Of a stretch of DNA of 6,721 nucleotides, positions 1-6,363 are shown piece by piece. Position numbers and translations under genes: made by a program. The DNA is from Thermoplasmata archaeon (GTDB lineage: Archaea; Thermoplasmatota; Thermoplasmata; Thermoplasmatales; Thermoplasmataceae): contig JAJYDZ010000093.1 of NCBI GenBank assembly GCA_021790415.1, positions 1 to 6,721 on the forward strand, in the 5' to 3' direction. The notes below the pieces were generated by a model. The model was not told the DNA's origin. It saw only the letters and a program-made list of their open reading frames with translations, and made no database searches. Numbering within the stretch: position 1 is the first letter of the stretch; the number at the start of each line of letters is the position of its first letter.

Positions 1-292
1 TACTTTCCACATCTTTTGTCAATAGTTCTGGTGTTTCCTTGCAAGCCACCCAAAAAGCGTACAAGTCATGATTGATGTCATTAATCCAATATCGTCTATT
101 AGGAAACGCATATTTGGCAGAAAGGAATACCGAACCCCCACCAACCATTGGTTCCCTATATTCCTCAAATTTAGGGAACATTTTTAAAATTTCAGATACT
201 GCACGACTTTTACCTCCTGGATAGCGCAAAGGAGAGCGGATAGATTTAAACTGAAGTTTTTCAGATTTTCTAACGGGTGTCAATGAATTCAC
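1..292 (-). CDS. Adenine-specific DNA methyltransferase, Dam/D12 class (N-terminal part, runs off the window)
   Basis: This is the first 97 codons of an N6-adenine DNA methyltransferase that would transfer a methyl group from S-adenosylmethionine to adenine in a short DNA site. Seen directly: residues 20-28 read SPLRYPGGK, the motif X region typical of the D12 (Dam-like) class. Residues 46-57 (REPMVGGGSVFL) match the motif I SAM-binding loop (EPFxGGGxVFF in relatives), and residues 69-76 (WINDINHD) match the following DxN motif. The catalytic DPPY motif lies beyond the window edge, so activity and target site cannot be judged. The chosen start is GTG at 292-290; an in-frame TAA lies four codons upstream, and the only near alternative is TTG at codon 4. 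No Shine-Dalgarno is visible, and a TATA-like box 24-31 nt upstream suggests a leaderless transcript. It lies 62 nt downstream of the five-gene operon in the same direction, so it may supply host-protective methylation for that module. Family call is firm; partnership is inferred. Confidence 0.9.
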   Translation of the reverse strand, partial: MNSLTPVRKSEKLQFKSIRSPLRYPGGKSRAVSEILKMFPKFEEYREPMVGGGSVFLSAKYAFPNRRYWINDINHDLYAFWVACKETPELLTKDVES

Positions 293-315
293 TAAACAAA
301 CTTAAGACGATAGCT

Positions 316-323
316 CCCATAAA
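316..323 (-). promoter_or_regulatory. TATA-like box of the methyltransferase gene
   Basis: On the minus strand the sequence reads TTTATGGG, 24-31 nt upstream of the GTG start at 292. That distance fits an archaeal TATA box serving a leaderless or nearly leaderless transcript. The same eight bases stand 23-30 nt upstream of the NurA GTG start, and both are followed by a similar ATCGT/TTAA stretch. A second TATA-like string (CTTTATATG, about 329-337) lies further upstream and would give a short leader instead. Inferred from position and similarity only. Confidence 0.45.
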
Positions 324-354
324 TCTTTCATATAAAGGGTAAATAATTTTATAA

Positions 355-1269
355 TTAGCCAAATGTTCTAATAATATTGCTCATTGAATAAAAATTTGTT
401 AAAAGGTCAAATTCTGAACTGTTTATGATAAAATTGTGTCTCTCTGAGAATATTTGTTTTAACAACCCTATAAACTTCTCGCGTTGCTCAGACGAAAGTA
501 TACCTTTATCAAACAATTTCTTCAATAAAAATTCTAGGTCTGCAGAATCTATTTCCTGATTTTTCAACAGATTCAAATAATGCCCCTCCTTCCTCTGACC
601 TTTGTAATAAATTCCATTAGTCCTTGGAGATATATCATTTAATCTTGCCATTTTGGCGTTTACAGGGTCCTCTCCTCGTACGTTAGATGCCCAAATTTTG
701 TCCAATGTACTGTCAACATAAACTGGACCCAGGAACTTCAGAAATTCTATGCTCTTTTCAACACAGTTCTTAAAATCATCAATATTTGAATGGGAATCCT
801 TGTAGGAACTCAGTTTCAATGAAGATTCTGGAGAAAATGCCATTAACCCCAAAAATGTAATTATTATTGCCTTTTCTTCGCTGCTTAATGGAAAATCTGC
901 GTCTTCAAAAACCTTGGTGAAATACATTGAGTTTAAATCATCAAGTAAACGAAGAGTAGAAATGTCTGGTGTGGCTAAGCCGTATTCTAGTATCACTATA
1001 CCCTTAAATGTAATGGTAATCTTTGTTAGGTTCTTATCGGTATACGCTAGTATGTTCTCTTTAATTAGGAAAAGTTCCTTGTCATTTGGTAGTAACACCC
1101 TCGCCTTACTTAGCGACATACCCTCAAAGAAATCTTTCCGTTTATTTTTATTCATTTTAAGTATTTTTAAGCTTGATCCTTTAATCAACTTCAACAATCC
1201 ATTGTTTTCAGCAAATTCTCTAGCTTCCTTATATGCTTCTTCCTTTGTGTTATCTGTCGTGTATATCAT
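355..1269 (-). CDS. Uncharacterised 304-residue protein, last gene of the HerA/NurA/SMC operon
   Basis: I do not recognise this protein. It is soluble-looking, with no signal peptide or membrane segment. The first 60 residues are lysine-rich and helical. Residues 83-97 (KITITFKGIVILEYG) have the strand-turn-helix look of the wing and final helix of a winged-helix fold. A hydrophobic helix follows at about 130-145, and the region from about 240 to 290 is again helical with many charged residues. No nuclease, ATPase or metal-binding motif is apparent. It starts at ATG 1269-1267, 7 nt after the stop of the SMC-like gene, with only a weak purine-rich stretch in front, so translation is probably coupled to that gene. 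SMC-like ATPases often need kleisin or winged-helix partner proteins, and its place directly behind the ATPase makes a partner or DNA-binding role a reasonable guess. It could equally be the module's specificity factor or effector. Coding status is firm; function is unknown. Confidence 0.85.
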   Translation of the reverse strand: MIYTTDNTKEEAYKEAREFAENNGLLKLIKGSSLKILKMNKNKRKDFFEGMSLSKARVLLPNDKELFLIKENILAYTDKNLTKITITFKGIVILEYGLATPDISTLRLLDDLNSMYFTKVFEDADFPLSSEEKAIIITFLGLMAFSPESSLKLSSYKDSHSNIDDFKNCVEKSIEFLKFLGPVYVDSTLDKIWASNVRGEDPVNAKMARLNDISPRTNGIYYKGQRKEGHYLNLLKNQEIDSADLEFLLKKLFDKGILSSEQREKFIGLLKQIFSERHNFIINSSEFDLLTNFYSMSNIIRTFG

Positions 1270-1276
1270 CTCATTT

Positions 1277-3349
1277 CTACGTGATCGGAACTAGTTCGTT
1301 CTCAGAACCATTAAAATCCCACTCTGTTAACAAAGCAAGTACAGATTCACTCGATTGTATTTGCTTCTTGACCTCATTGATCAAGAATTCCCTAACACCA
1401 GGATCCATATCAGTGATCTCATCTATTAAGAGAATTTTTTTCTTACCAGCAAAATTATTCTTCATACGAGCAACTACTGCATTTAGTGAGGAATGCCCGC
1501 TGCCTATGGTGTTTGCCTTTATTGTTGATCCATCTTCAAGCAGATATACTCCCTTCTGGAAGTCTATCTGCTTGACCCTATGCATTTTATGTTCATGAAA
1601 AACAACTCCAACTACCTTTGCAAGATAGATGCCTATTTTAGAAAAAAACTCAGAATCTGATTTATTTGATATGTCACCACGCTCCACATTTGTCAGGTTG
1701 ATATCTTTTAGTTTGGTTGTATAGATATTAAACTTAGTTTTCAGATTTAAGAGCTTTTTATTTAAAGAAATGATGTCTTGTGAAGTGAATTTGGTTGGAG
1801 GTTTCTGGATATTCATAAATCTCATTTCAAACTGCTCTTGTACTTCTAAATTCTTTTTGGTTTCTTTGATATCATTAACTATTTTCTCATAGTCATTCTT
1901 GGTTTTGTTATAATCATCCGCAACGCTAGAATCAAGGCGAAACTCTCTCCTTTCATCAGGAGATATTTTATTATATTCCTCTTGCATTTTAACTAGTTCT
2001 ATCAATAAGTCGTCTAGTTTCTGTTCAACACTTTTACGGTTTTCATTTAATTCATCAGGATTCACTTTTTCTGACTTTGGTTTGTTTTCCTGTATGTTTT
2101 GATCCAAATATCTCTTCAATTCGACAGATACTTGTCCAATAAGAGCGATGATTTTTTTGCTATTATTAAAAATGGCGTCCAATGTCTCGTATTGCCCATG
2201 TAATTTCAAAAGTTCCTGATACCTACCTTGTAAGGGTAACAATAAGTCTATGAGCTTCTTGCCGGAACCTGGTAATTCCAAATCTGTCGTTGAAAACTCC
2301 CTCACAATTTCAATAAGTCTTCTGAGAAAATTGAGTTCTTGTTCATCCCTGTATCTGTTACTGGAGGTGTCACCTTTTCTTTGTTCTGTTACAAAATCCA
2401 TTGCTTTCTGGAAAAATCCAGAAATGGACGATAAATACTCAAAAGTGAGATAGTTCAAATCTGACAGCCCCTTTAAGTTTCCACTGAGTTTAGTAAAGCT
2501 ATCCTTAAGTTCCGTGTTACTTAATCCCTGAAAGATCAATTTACTATTTACTATCTCGTCTCGAAGATCATTACTTTTGTTCAACAACAATTCCTCTTGA
2601 ATGGACCTCCCTTTCTCATTTTTATCAGTTTGTTTCAGTTTTTTCTTTATCTCTTTTAATTGCTCCTCTAACCTATGATATTCTAATTCTTTCTTCTTGT
2701 ATGAGTAATTGATGTATTCCTTTCCGGCCCTTTGAAGAGAGTTGCTATACATACCTTCGAGCTTTGTATAATTTGAAAGCTTTTCTTTTAGATTTTTGAT
2801 AGAGGTTCTTGCCTTATTAAGGGATTCCTCGGACTTTTCATAATTTGTGACTTTTTCGAAGAGCGCTCCCAATTTACTTTCATATACTTTGATGTAGTTA
2901 AGGTATTGATCAAAACGACTTTCAACATCACGCATATGCCTGTTTAACTTATCAAGTATCTTCTCCCTAACTTCAAACAATACAGCATATTGCCTCAAGA
3001 ATTCAGTCTTGCCAATGGGTTTTTCATTTACTTTGTACTTGTGATCTTTTCCATTATACACTATATTTACTGTAGTTGATTGATCTGGATATTTTAATGT
3101 CAGATTGTAGTTCAGTTTGTTTTCTTCATCTGCTATATCAGAAATATCCCTTTTCAAATGATCCGAGATAGTATCGTTATCCTTTTCTGAAGCACCGAAA
3201 GCCTCTGCCACAATTTTAAGGAGTGTGGTTTTTCCATTATCATTTCTTCCTTTTAATGAAAAGATATTGCCTTCAATTTCCGGTTTGTTTGTATATGTTG
3301 AAGAATACCTATTACCATTCAACCAAATGGAATACTCTATCCTAAACAT
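1277..3349 (-). CDS. SMC/Rad50-like coiled-coil ABC ATPase without zinc hook
   Basis: A 690-residue ATPase with split ABC head halves at its two ends, as in Rad50, RecN and SMC proteins. The N-terminal Walker A is GRNDNGKT (34-41). The C-terminal part carries a signature-like loop GSGHSS (616-621), Walker B ILLIDE (639-644) and a D-loop-like DMDP (647-650). Between them, heptad-like charged helices run at about 130-275 and 430-550, separated by a more compact helical segment. The whole protein contains no cysteine, so it cannot have the CxxC zinc hook of Rad50. The usual H-loop histidine is also not evident: the position after Walker B reads LLTEWD. At 690 residues it is shorter than most Rad50 and SMC proteins. 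Its ATG overlaps the end of the 42-residue gene by 8 nt and has a GAGGG purine run just upstream. No Mre11 gene is present in the window. The ATPase family is clear; the subfamily is not. It probably binds or bridges DNA and couples ATP to HerA/NurA action (inference). Confidence 0.92.
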   Translation of the reverse strand: MFRIEYSIWLNGNRYSSTYTNKPEIEGNIFSLKGRNDNGKTTLLKIVAEAFGASEKDNDTISDHLKRDISDIADEENKLNYNLTLKYPDQSTTVNIVYNGKDHKYKVNEKPIGKTEFLRQYAVLFEVREKILDKLNRHMRDVESRFDQYLNYIKVYESKLGALFEKVTNYEKSEESLNKARTSIKNLKEKLSNYTKLEGMYSNSLQRAGKEYINYSYKKKELEYHRLEEQLKEIKKKLKQTDKNEKGRSIQEELLLNKSNDLRDEIVNSKLIFQGLSNTELKDSFTKLSGNLKGLSDLNYLTFEYLSSISGFFQKAMDFVTEQRKGDTSSNRYRDEQELNFLRRLIEIVREFSTTDLELPGSGKKLIDLLLPLQGRYQELLKLHGQYETLDAIFNNSKKIIALIGQVSVELKRYLDQNIQENKPKSEKVNPDELNENRKSVEQKLDDLLIELVKMQEEYNKISPDERREFRLDSSVADDYNKTKNDYEKIVNDIKETKKNLEVQEQFEMRFMNIQKPPTKFTSQDIISLNKKLLNLKTKFNIYTTKLKDINLTNVERGDISNKSDSEFFSKIGIYLAKVVGVVFHEHKMHRVKQIDFQKGVYLLEDGSTIKANTIGSGHSSLNAVVARMKNNFAGKKKILLIDEITDMDPGVREFLINEVKKQIQSSESVLALLTEWDFNGSENELVPIT

Positions 3350-3470
3350 CGTTTCCCTCTTTTTCCAATTCCCCCTTGTTTTTTACAATCATCATGAGAA
3401 ACTTTAGCTCGTCTTCGTCTAACAGGTCCGCAATTAATTTATCGAAGTTTTCATCTATATCATCTTTCAA
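3342..3470 (-). CDS. Small acidic protein, 42 residues, TTG start, between HerA and the SMC-like ATPase
   Basis: This short gene would be missed by ATG-only or length-filtered gene finding. Reading from TTG at 3470-3468 gives a 42-residue protein beginning MKDDIDENFDKLIADLLDED and ending KEGNDV. It is strongly acidic in the first half, with an amphipathic helix pattern (DKLIADLLDEDELKFLMMIV). Three things support translation. A near-perfect Shine-Dalgarno (TAGGAGGT, 3478-3485) lies 7 nt before the TTG. An in-frame TGA two codons upstream rules out a longer form. The gene also fills the gap exactly, overlapping the end of HerA by 11 nt and the start of the SMC-like gene by 8 nt. No known family is recognised. 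Such a helix could be a subunit bridging the ATPase to HerA, a regulator of either ATPase, or only a coupling leader that brings ribosomes to the ATPase start. Existence is likely; function is unknown. Confidence 0.75.
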   Translation of the reverse strand: MKDDIDENFDKLIADLLDEDELKFLMMIVKNKGELEKEGNDV

Positions 3471-5034
3471 TTTTCAAACCTCCTAGTGTCATGGGGAATT
3501 TTACAAGTTTAATTTGGCTCAACCCATGAATCTTGGTTACTGCATACCCAGACCTTAGTCCTTCGATATCAAAGAACTGAGATTTTATCTTCAATTTATC
3601 TGTGGAACCTTTGAAATTAATTTCCGAGTTAACTACTTTGGAAATGCCGCCAGGAATGTCTTCAGGGTTCTGAGATGCAAAGATAACCCCAATACCAAGA
3701 CTCCGTCCCTTTCTCGTTATGGCATCTAACGTGCTCAGGGCCTCTTTACTTCTTGCATTACCATAGAATTCATGAACTTCGTCTATAATAATCAGAACAG
3801 GTACGTCATTAATTCTTTCGCTTTTGGCTTCGTAGATCTTATTCAAAATATTTCTTAAAAGAACTGATCCAAAGCCAATCCCCTGCTTGGATGTTACATC
3901 TATCACAGATATCTTCCTCCTCTCCAAAATGTCTTCAGCTTCCAGTTCTTTTGATCCTCTGGTATCGAAATAATCAGATGCGACTGTAAGTGCAGTTTTA
4001 ATACTGGAATAAGTGCCAGCGTGCATCTTATAAGTGTACACATCCCCATTTGATGTCATAACGCTGAACTCCCTGTTCTTGTTCGGATCATCGAAATAGG
4101 AAATAAACGTCTTCATTGTGTCATCCTCTGACATCAGTTCTGATTGCCAATACCTAAAAATGTTCGGAAGTTGTTCTGATCCATGAAGAGAAAGATTAGG
4201 AATTAGACCTATTACATTTTCAGGATCAAGGTTTTTAACTTTTATAGTTATGCTTTCGCACTTTTTTGGATCTACTTTGTTTGTGTAATTTGGCATCTTG
4301 TTTCCAGGATAATATACACTAAATGATCCTATACCGTGCGGAGTTAAACTTAGGTCTTTCCATTCTTTCTCTATACTGTTAGAGTACCCAACTGTTGCTT
4401 TGTCCATATATAGTAAATCTTCCTCTTTTACGTTCACAGCTAGTACAGCCCCAGGTTCTTCATCTTCACTATTTAGGCTTTCTGCGAAGTACTGAGCCAA
4501 ATATTTCATAGCTACAGTCTTACCACTTCCAGTTGCACCTGTAATTAGTATTTGGTGGAAAAAAAAGTCCTCGGGAATGTTGACACTTATGGCTTTTCCA
4601 CCATCATCTTTAAGAATTTGGCAGTTTCTTGCATAAGCTGTGGCCGGAAATATCGGTACCCCACTCGTATGACCGAAAGCATACTCAATCTCATCTTGAT
4701 TGGATACTCGAGCAATCAAAAGAGGCCGAATATAACTACTCATTCCATCTTCTCTGAAAGGTATTTCTGCAATCCTAACTGCCTTCACAACATTCTTAAC
4801 ACTTTGATCCTGAATCAATGGCTTTAAGTCCATATCAACCAAAAGAGGAGAAATTTCGTAAGTTGATGTTTGATAACTCTCCTCCACTCTAAGAACAAAC
4901 TTTACATCTCTTTCCAAGTCTTCAACGGTCAAATAAGACCCGTAATGTAGAATCCCTGGGGAACGGTTTCCCTTTGAAATTAATATTATTTTGCCGCTTT
5001 CTTCATTCAATGTGATCATGTTCGTTCTTACCAC
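3460..5034 (-). CDS. HerA-family hexameric DNA-translocating ATPase
   Basis: A 524-residue ATPase of the HerA/FtsK superfamily, which forms a ring that pumps DNA and in archaea works with NurA to resect DNA ends. Seen in order: an N-terminal beta-rich part of about 130 residues with the SPGILHYGSYL segment expected of the HAS-barrel domain; Walker A GATGSGKT (166-173); Walker B VLIIIDEVHEF (413-423); RKGRSLG (441-447), where HerA relatives carry an arginine finger region; and IFASQNPEDIP (451-461), which matches the conserved glutamine motif of HerA (TQRP-like). The length matches typical HerA. The listed start is GTG at 5034-5032, overlapping the NurA stop by 7 nt; an ATG at codon 6 (5019-5017) is a plausible alternative with a GGGTGG stretch about 11 nt upstream. 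Direct adjacency to a NurA-family gene strongly supports the assignment. It is more diverged than housekeeping HerA would be expected to be, which fits an accessory paralogue (inference). Confidence 0.94.
   Translation of the reverse strand: MVRTNMITLNEESGKIILISKGNRSPGILHYGSYLTVEDLERDVKFVLRVEESYQTSTYEISPLLVDMDLKPLIQDQSVKNVVKAVRIAEIPFREDGMSSYIRPLLIARVSNQDEIEYAFGHTSGVPIFPATAYARNCQILKDDGGKAISVNIPEDFFFHQILITGATGSGKTVAMKYLAQYFAESLNSEDEEPGAVLAVNVKEEDLLYMDKATVGYSNSIEKEWKDLSLTPHGIGSFSVYYPGNKMPNYTNKVDPKKCESITIKVKNLDPENVIGLIPNLSLHGSEQLPNIFRYWQSELMSEDDTMKTFISYFDDPNKNREFSVMTSNGDVYTYKMHAGTYSSIKTALTVASDYFDTRGSKELEAEDILERRKISVIDVTSKQGIGFGSVLLRNILNKIYEAKSERINDVPVLIIIDEVHEFYGNARSKEALSTLDAITRKGRSLGIGVIFASQNPEDIPGGISKVVNSEINFKGSTDKLKIKSQFFDIEGLRSGYAVTKIHGLSQIKLVKFPMTLGGLKIER
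3478..3485 (-). promoter_or_regulatory. Strong Shine-Dalgarno inside the HerA 3' end, fixing the TTG start of the small gene
   Basis: The minus strand reads TAGGAGGT here, within the last codons of HerA, 7 nt before the TTG at 3470. It is the best ribosome-binding site I find in the operon, and no ATG in range uses it: the nearest ATGs run into stops after one and six codons. It therefore decides the start of the 42-residue gene. Confidence 0.7.
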
Positions 5035-6056
5035 CCAAATCTTGTAAAATTCATGGTTGGCTTTATGCCCGTTTTTTGGATTAGACTACCAAAATCAAGC
5101 ACGTTAAGAGCTGCTTTGGCATATTTTTCTGATATGGCAATGGGACGAGGTTGTGGATTACGAATGTTGCCTTGGGCTAGTAACAAATAGTAGATTGCAC
5201 TCATAATTTCTTTCAACCCAGTTTGCAGTCTAGCATAAACGGAATCGTGCATCTCGACTCGAATTGGGGAAGAGTTAAAAGCCTTTAAGTATGTAAAAAT
5301 CTTGTTTCTTCTATTAGTGCTATCAGTTTTATCTACGTACTTAGCAAAATTAGACATTTTACCAACTTGTAGAGTCTTATATGACCACTCAAAATCCGAA
5401 TTATACATATCTCTGAGTTTCGGATCGCTATCTACAATTAATGAACTATTAGAGTTCTTAACAAAGAACAAAGGCATTATATTTCTCTTTAACAGTGCTT
5501 CATTCAATTGTAAATTGTATTCGGTTATTTGACTTCCGATTAATGGTCCGTCGATAAGGAGTATAGAATTATCCGGAGTATACTTCATTAAAACCATCTT
5601 TCTATCCTTTATATACTTTTTTTTAGATGCGATTTCTGGGGGATCCCTAGTAAAAGTTAATGCGTTATTTCCATCCGCAATAGACTTAGATTTAGTGAAG
5701 AAATCAAAAGTGAGATAGGTAAGAGGAATGTATTGCACTTTATCCATTAATATAAGGCTGTGAGAAATAAAAAAGCCCGCGCCTTCAAGGGCGGAGATTC
5801 TCATTAGGCTCTCGTCATAAGCACAAATGCTGGTACGTTCAAGCGTCTGATATCCAACTTGAGGGTCCAATGAAAGCGGTATTTCTTCATTAAAGAAAAA
5901 AACATTATCACTATCATTATTTTCGCTAACGAAATCTTCACTTTTAAGTTCAAAGGAAGTAGATTTACCTGAGTAAATGTTCTTTTTACTCAAGTCGTCT
6001 AAAACCTTGTCAAACATAGGATCAATGATGAATCTGGAAAATGAAGATTCTTTCAC
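5028..6056 (-). CDS. NurA-family DNA nuclease
   Basis: A 342-residue protein of the NurA family, Mn-dependent 5'-3' exo/endonucleases with an RNase H-like fold that sit on one face of the HerA ring. Motifs seen: an Asp-containing strand CAYDES (78-83), equivalent to the DGS motif; a second Asp strand ILLIDGPL (165-172); FVKNSNSS (198-205), matching the conserved lysine strand and serine-rich turn; and a C-terminal PRPIAISEKYAKAAL (303-317), in the place of the P-x-P-L-x-x-A-H motif. In that last motif the usual histidine seems to be replaced by Glu310, although I have aligned it only by eye. The start is GTG at 6056-6054. No Shine-Dalgarno precedes it, an in-frame TAA lies six codons upstream, and a TATA-like box sits 23-30 nt upstream, so the message is probably leaderless. 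It is the first gene of the operon and overlaps HerA by 7 nt, as expected for subunits made together. Family assignment is good; catalytic competence is not proven. Confidence 0.88.
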   Translation of the reverse strand: MKESSFSRFIIDPMFDKVLDDLSKKNIYSGKSTSFELKSEDFVSENNDSDNVFFFNEEIPLSLDPQVGYQTLERTSICAYDESLMRISALEGAGFFISHSLILMDKVQYIPLTYLTFDFFTKSKSIADGNNALTFTRDPPEIASKKKYIKDRKMVLMKYTPDNSILLIDGPLIGSQITEYNLQLNEALLKRNIMPLFFVKNSNSSLIVDSDPKLRDMYNSDFEWSYKTLQVGKMSNFAKYVDKTDSTNRRNKIFTYLKAFNSSPIRVEMHDSVYARLQTGLKEIMSAIYYLLLAQGNIRNPQPRPIAISEKYAKAALNVLDFGSLIQKTGIKPTMNFTRFGW

Positions 6057-6078
6057 AATGTAGTTTAACGATTAAACC

Positions 6079-6090
6079 CCCATAAATTTA
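6079..6090 (-). promoter_or_regulatory. TATA-like box of the NurA-HerA-SMC operon
   Basis: On the minus strand TAAATTTATGGG ends 23 nt before the NurA GTG. The placement fits an archaeal TATA box with transcription starting at or within a few bases of the start codon, in keeping with the absent Shine-Dalgarno. Its TTTATGGG core is identical to the box before the methyltransferase at almost the same distance. An AT-rich stretch just upstream (6096-6112, TTAAAAA then TTTTTTAA around a TC) could add BRE-like or other sequence. Position-based inference. Confidence 0.5.
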
Positions 6091-6327
6091 TCGGTTTAAA
6101 AATCTTTTTTAAGAAGATCATATTCTCAGAAAACATTGAAAATTGTATTTTGTTAGCGCATTAATTTACCTCAATTTATTCAAAAGATGCTAACAGCAGT
6201 TATAATGATATTTCGAAAACGATCACCCAGAGAATAACCCTGCAAAAGGAAATTGCGGATAATGTTCACGTATTAGAATCAGATCAATCAGAATTTATGG
6301 GATTAGGGTAGATATTATAATCTAGAT

Positions 6328-6359
6328 GAATGATTGAGATATTACAATTCTCAACATTC
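6328..6359. repeat. Hairpin, 11-bp stem with one bulge and a 9-nt loop
   Basis: GAATG-A-TTGAGA (6328-6339) pairs with TCTCAA-CATTC (6349-6359), leaving a single unpaired A and a 9-nt loop. An outer overlapping repeat, AATGATTG with CAATCATT (6329-6336 and 6361-6368), runs into six T at 6367-6372. On the plus strand this resembles a hairpin-plus-U-tract terminator, but no convincing plus-strand gene precedes it. It lies downstream of the minus-strand genes on the right, so it could alternatively stabilise or end their message, or be a protein-binding palindrome. Confidence 0.4.
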
Positions 6360-6363
6360 GCAA

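Larger units (their letters stand above)
6057..6363. other. Intergenic region upstream of the operon
   Basis: No convincing gene is seen here. Beyond the NurA promoter it holds a 7-bp inverted repeat (TGTTAGC at 6151-6157 with GCTAACA at 6189-6195), a hairpin at 6328-6359, and a plus-strand frame open from 6165 to the TAG at 6309-6311. That frame has no ordinary start codon near its beginning but has a hydrophilic, helix-like composition (for example SKTITQRITLQKEIADN), so it might be the relic of a gene end. No tRNA, CRISPR repeats or insertion-sequence ends are visible. Confidence 0.5.

Noticed and set aside
914..1598. Two overlapping plus-strand open frames (914-1294 and 1233-1598)
   Set aside because: They lie antisense to the 304-residue gene and the end of the SMC-like ATPase gene, have no family features, and read as serine/leucine-rich shadows of charged minus-strand proteins.
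2250..2453. Plus-strand open frame of 67 codons
   Set aside because: Antisense to the coiled-coil part of the SMC-like ATPase, with no supporting start signal or recognisable motif.
1277..3349. Assignment of the SMC-like ATPase as Rad50
   Set aside because: It has no cysteine and thus no zinc hook, its signature loop differs, and no Mre11 gene is adjacent.
3225..3407. Plus-strand open frame of 60 codons with a hydrophobic composition
   Set aside because: It covers the antisense of the Walker A region and of the small acidic gene, both well supported on the minus strand; its hydrophobicity is the expected complement of lysine- and glutamate-rich codons.
4552..5532. Plus-strand open frames at 4552-4827 and 5302-5532
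   Set aside because: They are antisense shadows of HerA and NurA and show no motifs.
6151..6195. Inverted repeat TGTTAGC/GCTAACA as an operator
   Set aside because: Seven base pairs with a 31-nt spacer can occur by chance in AT-rich DNA, and it lies about 95 nt or more upstream of the NurA start, so it is noted only in the intergenic entry.
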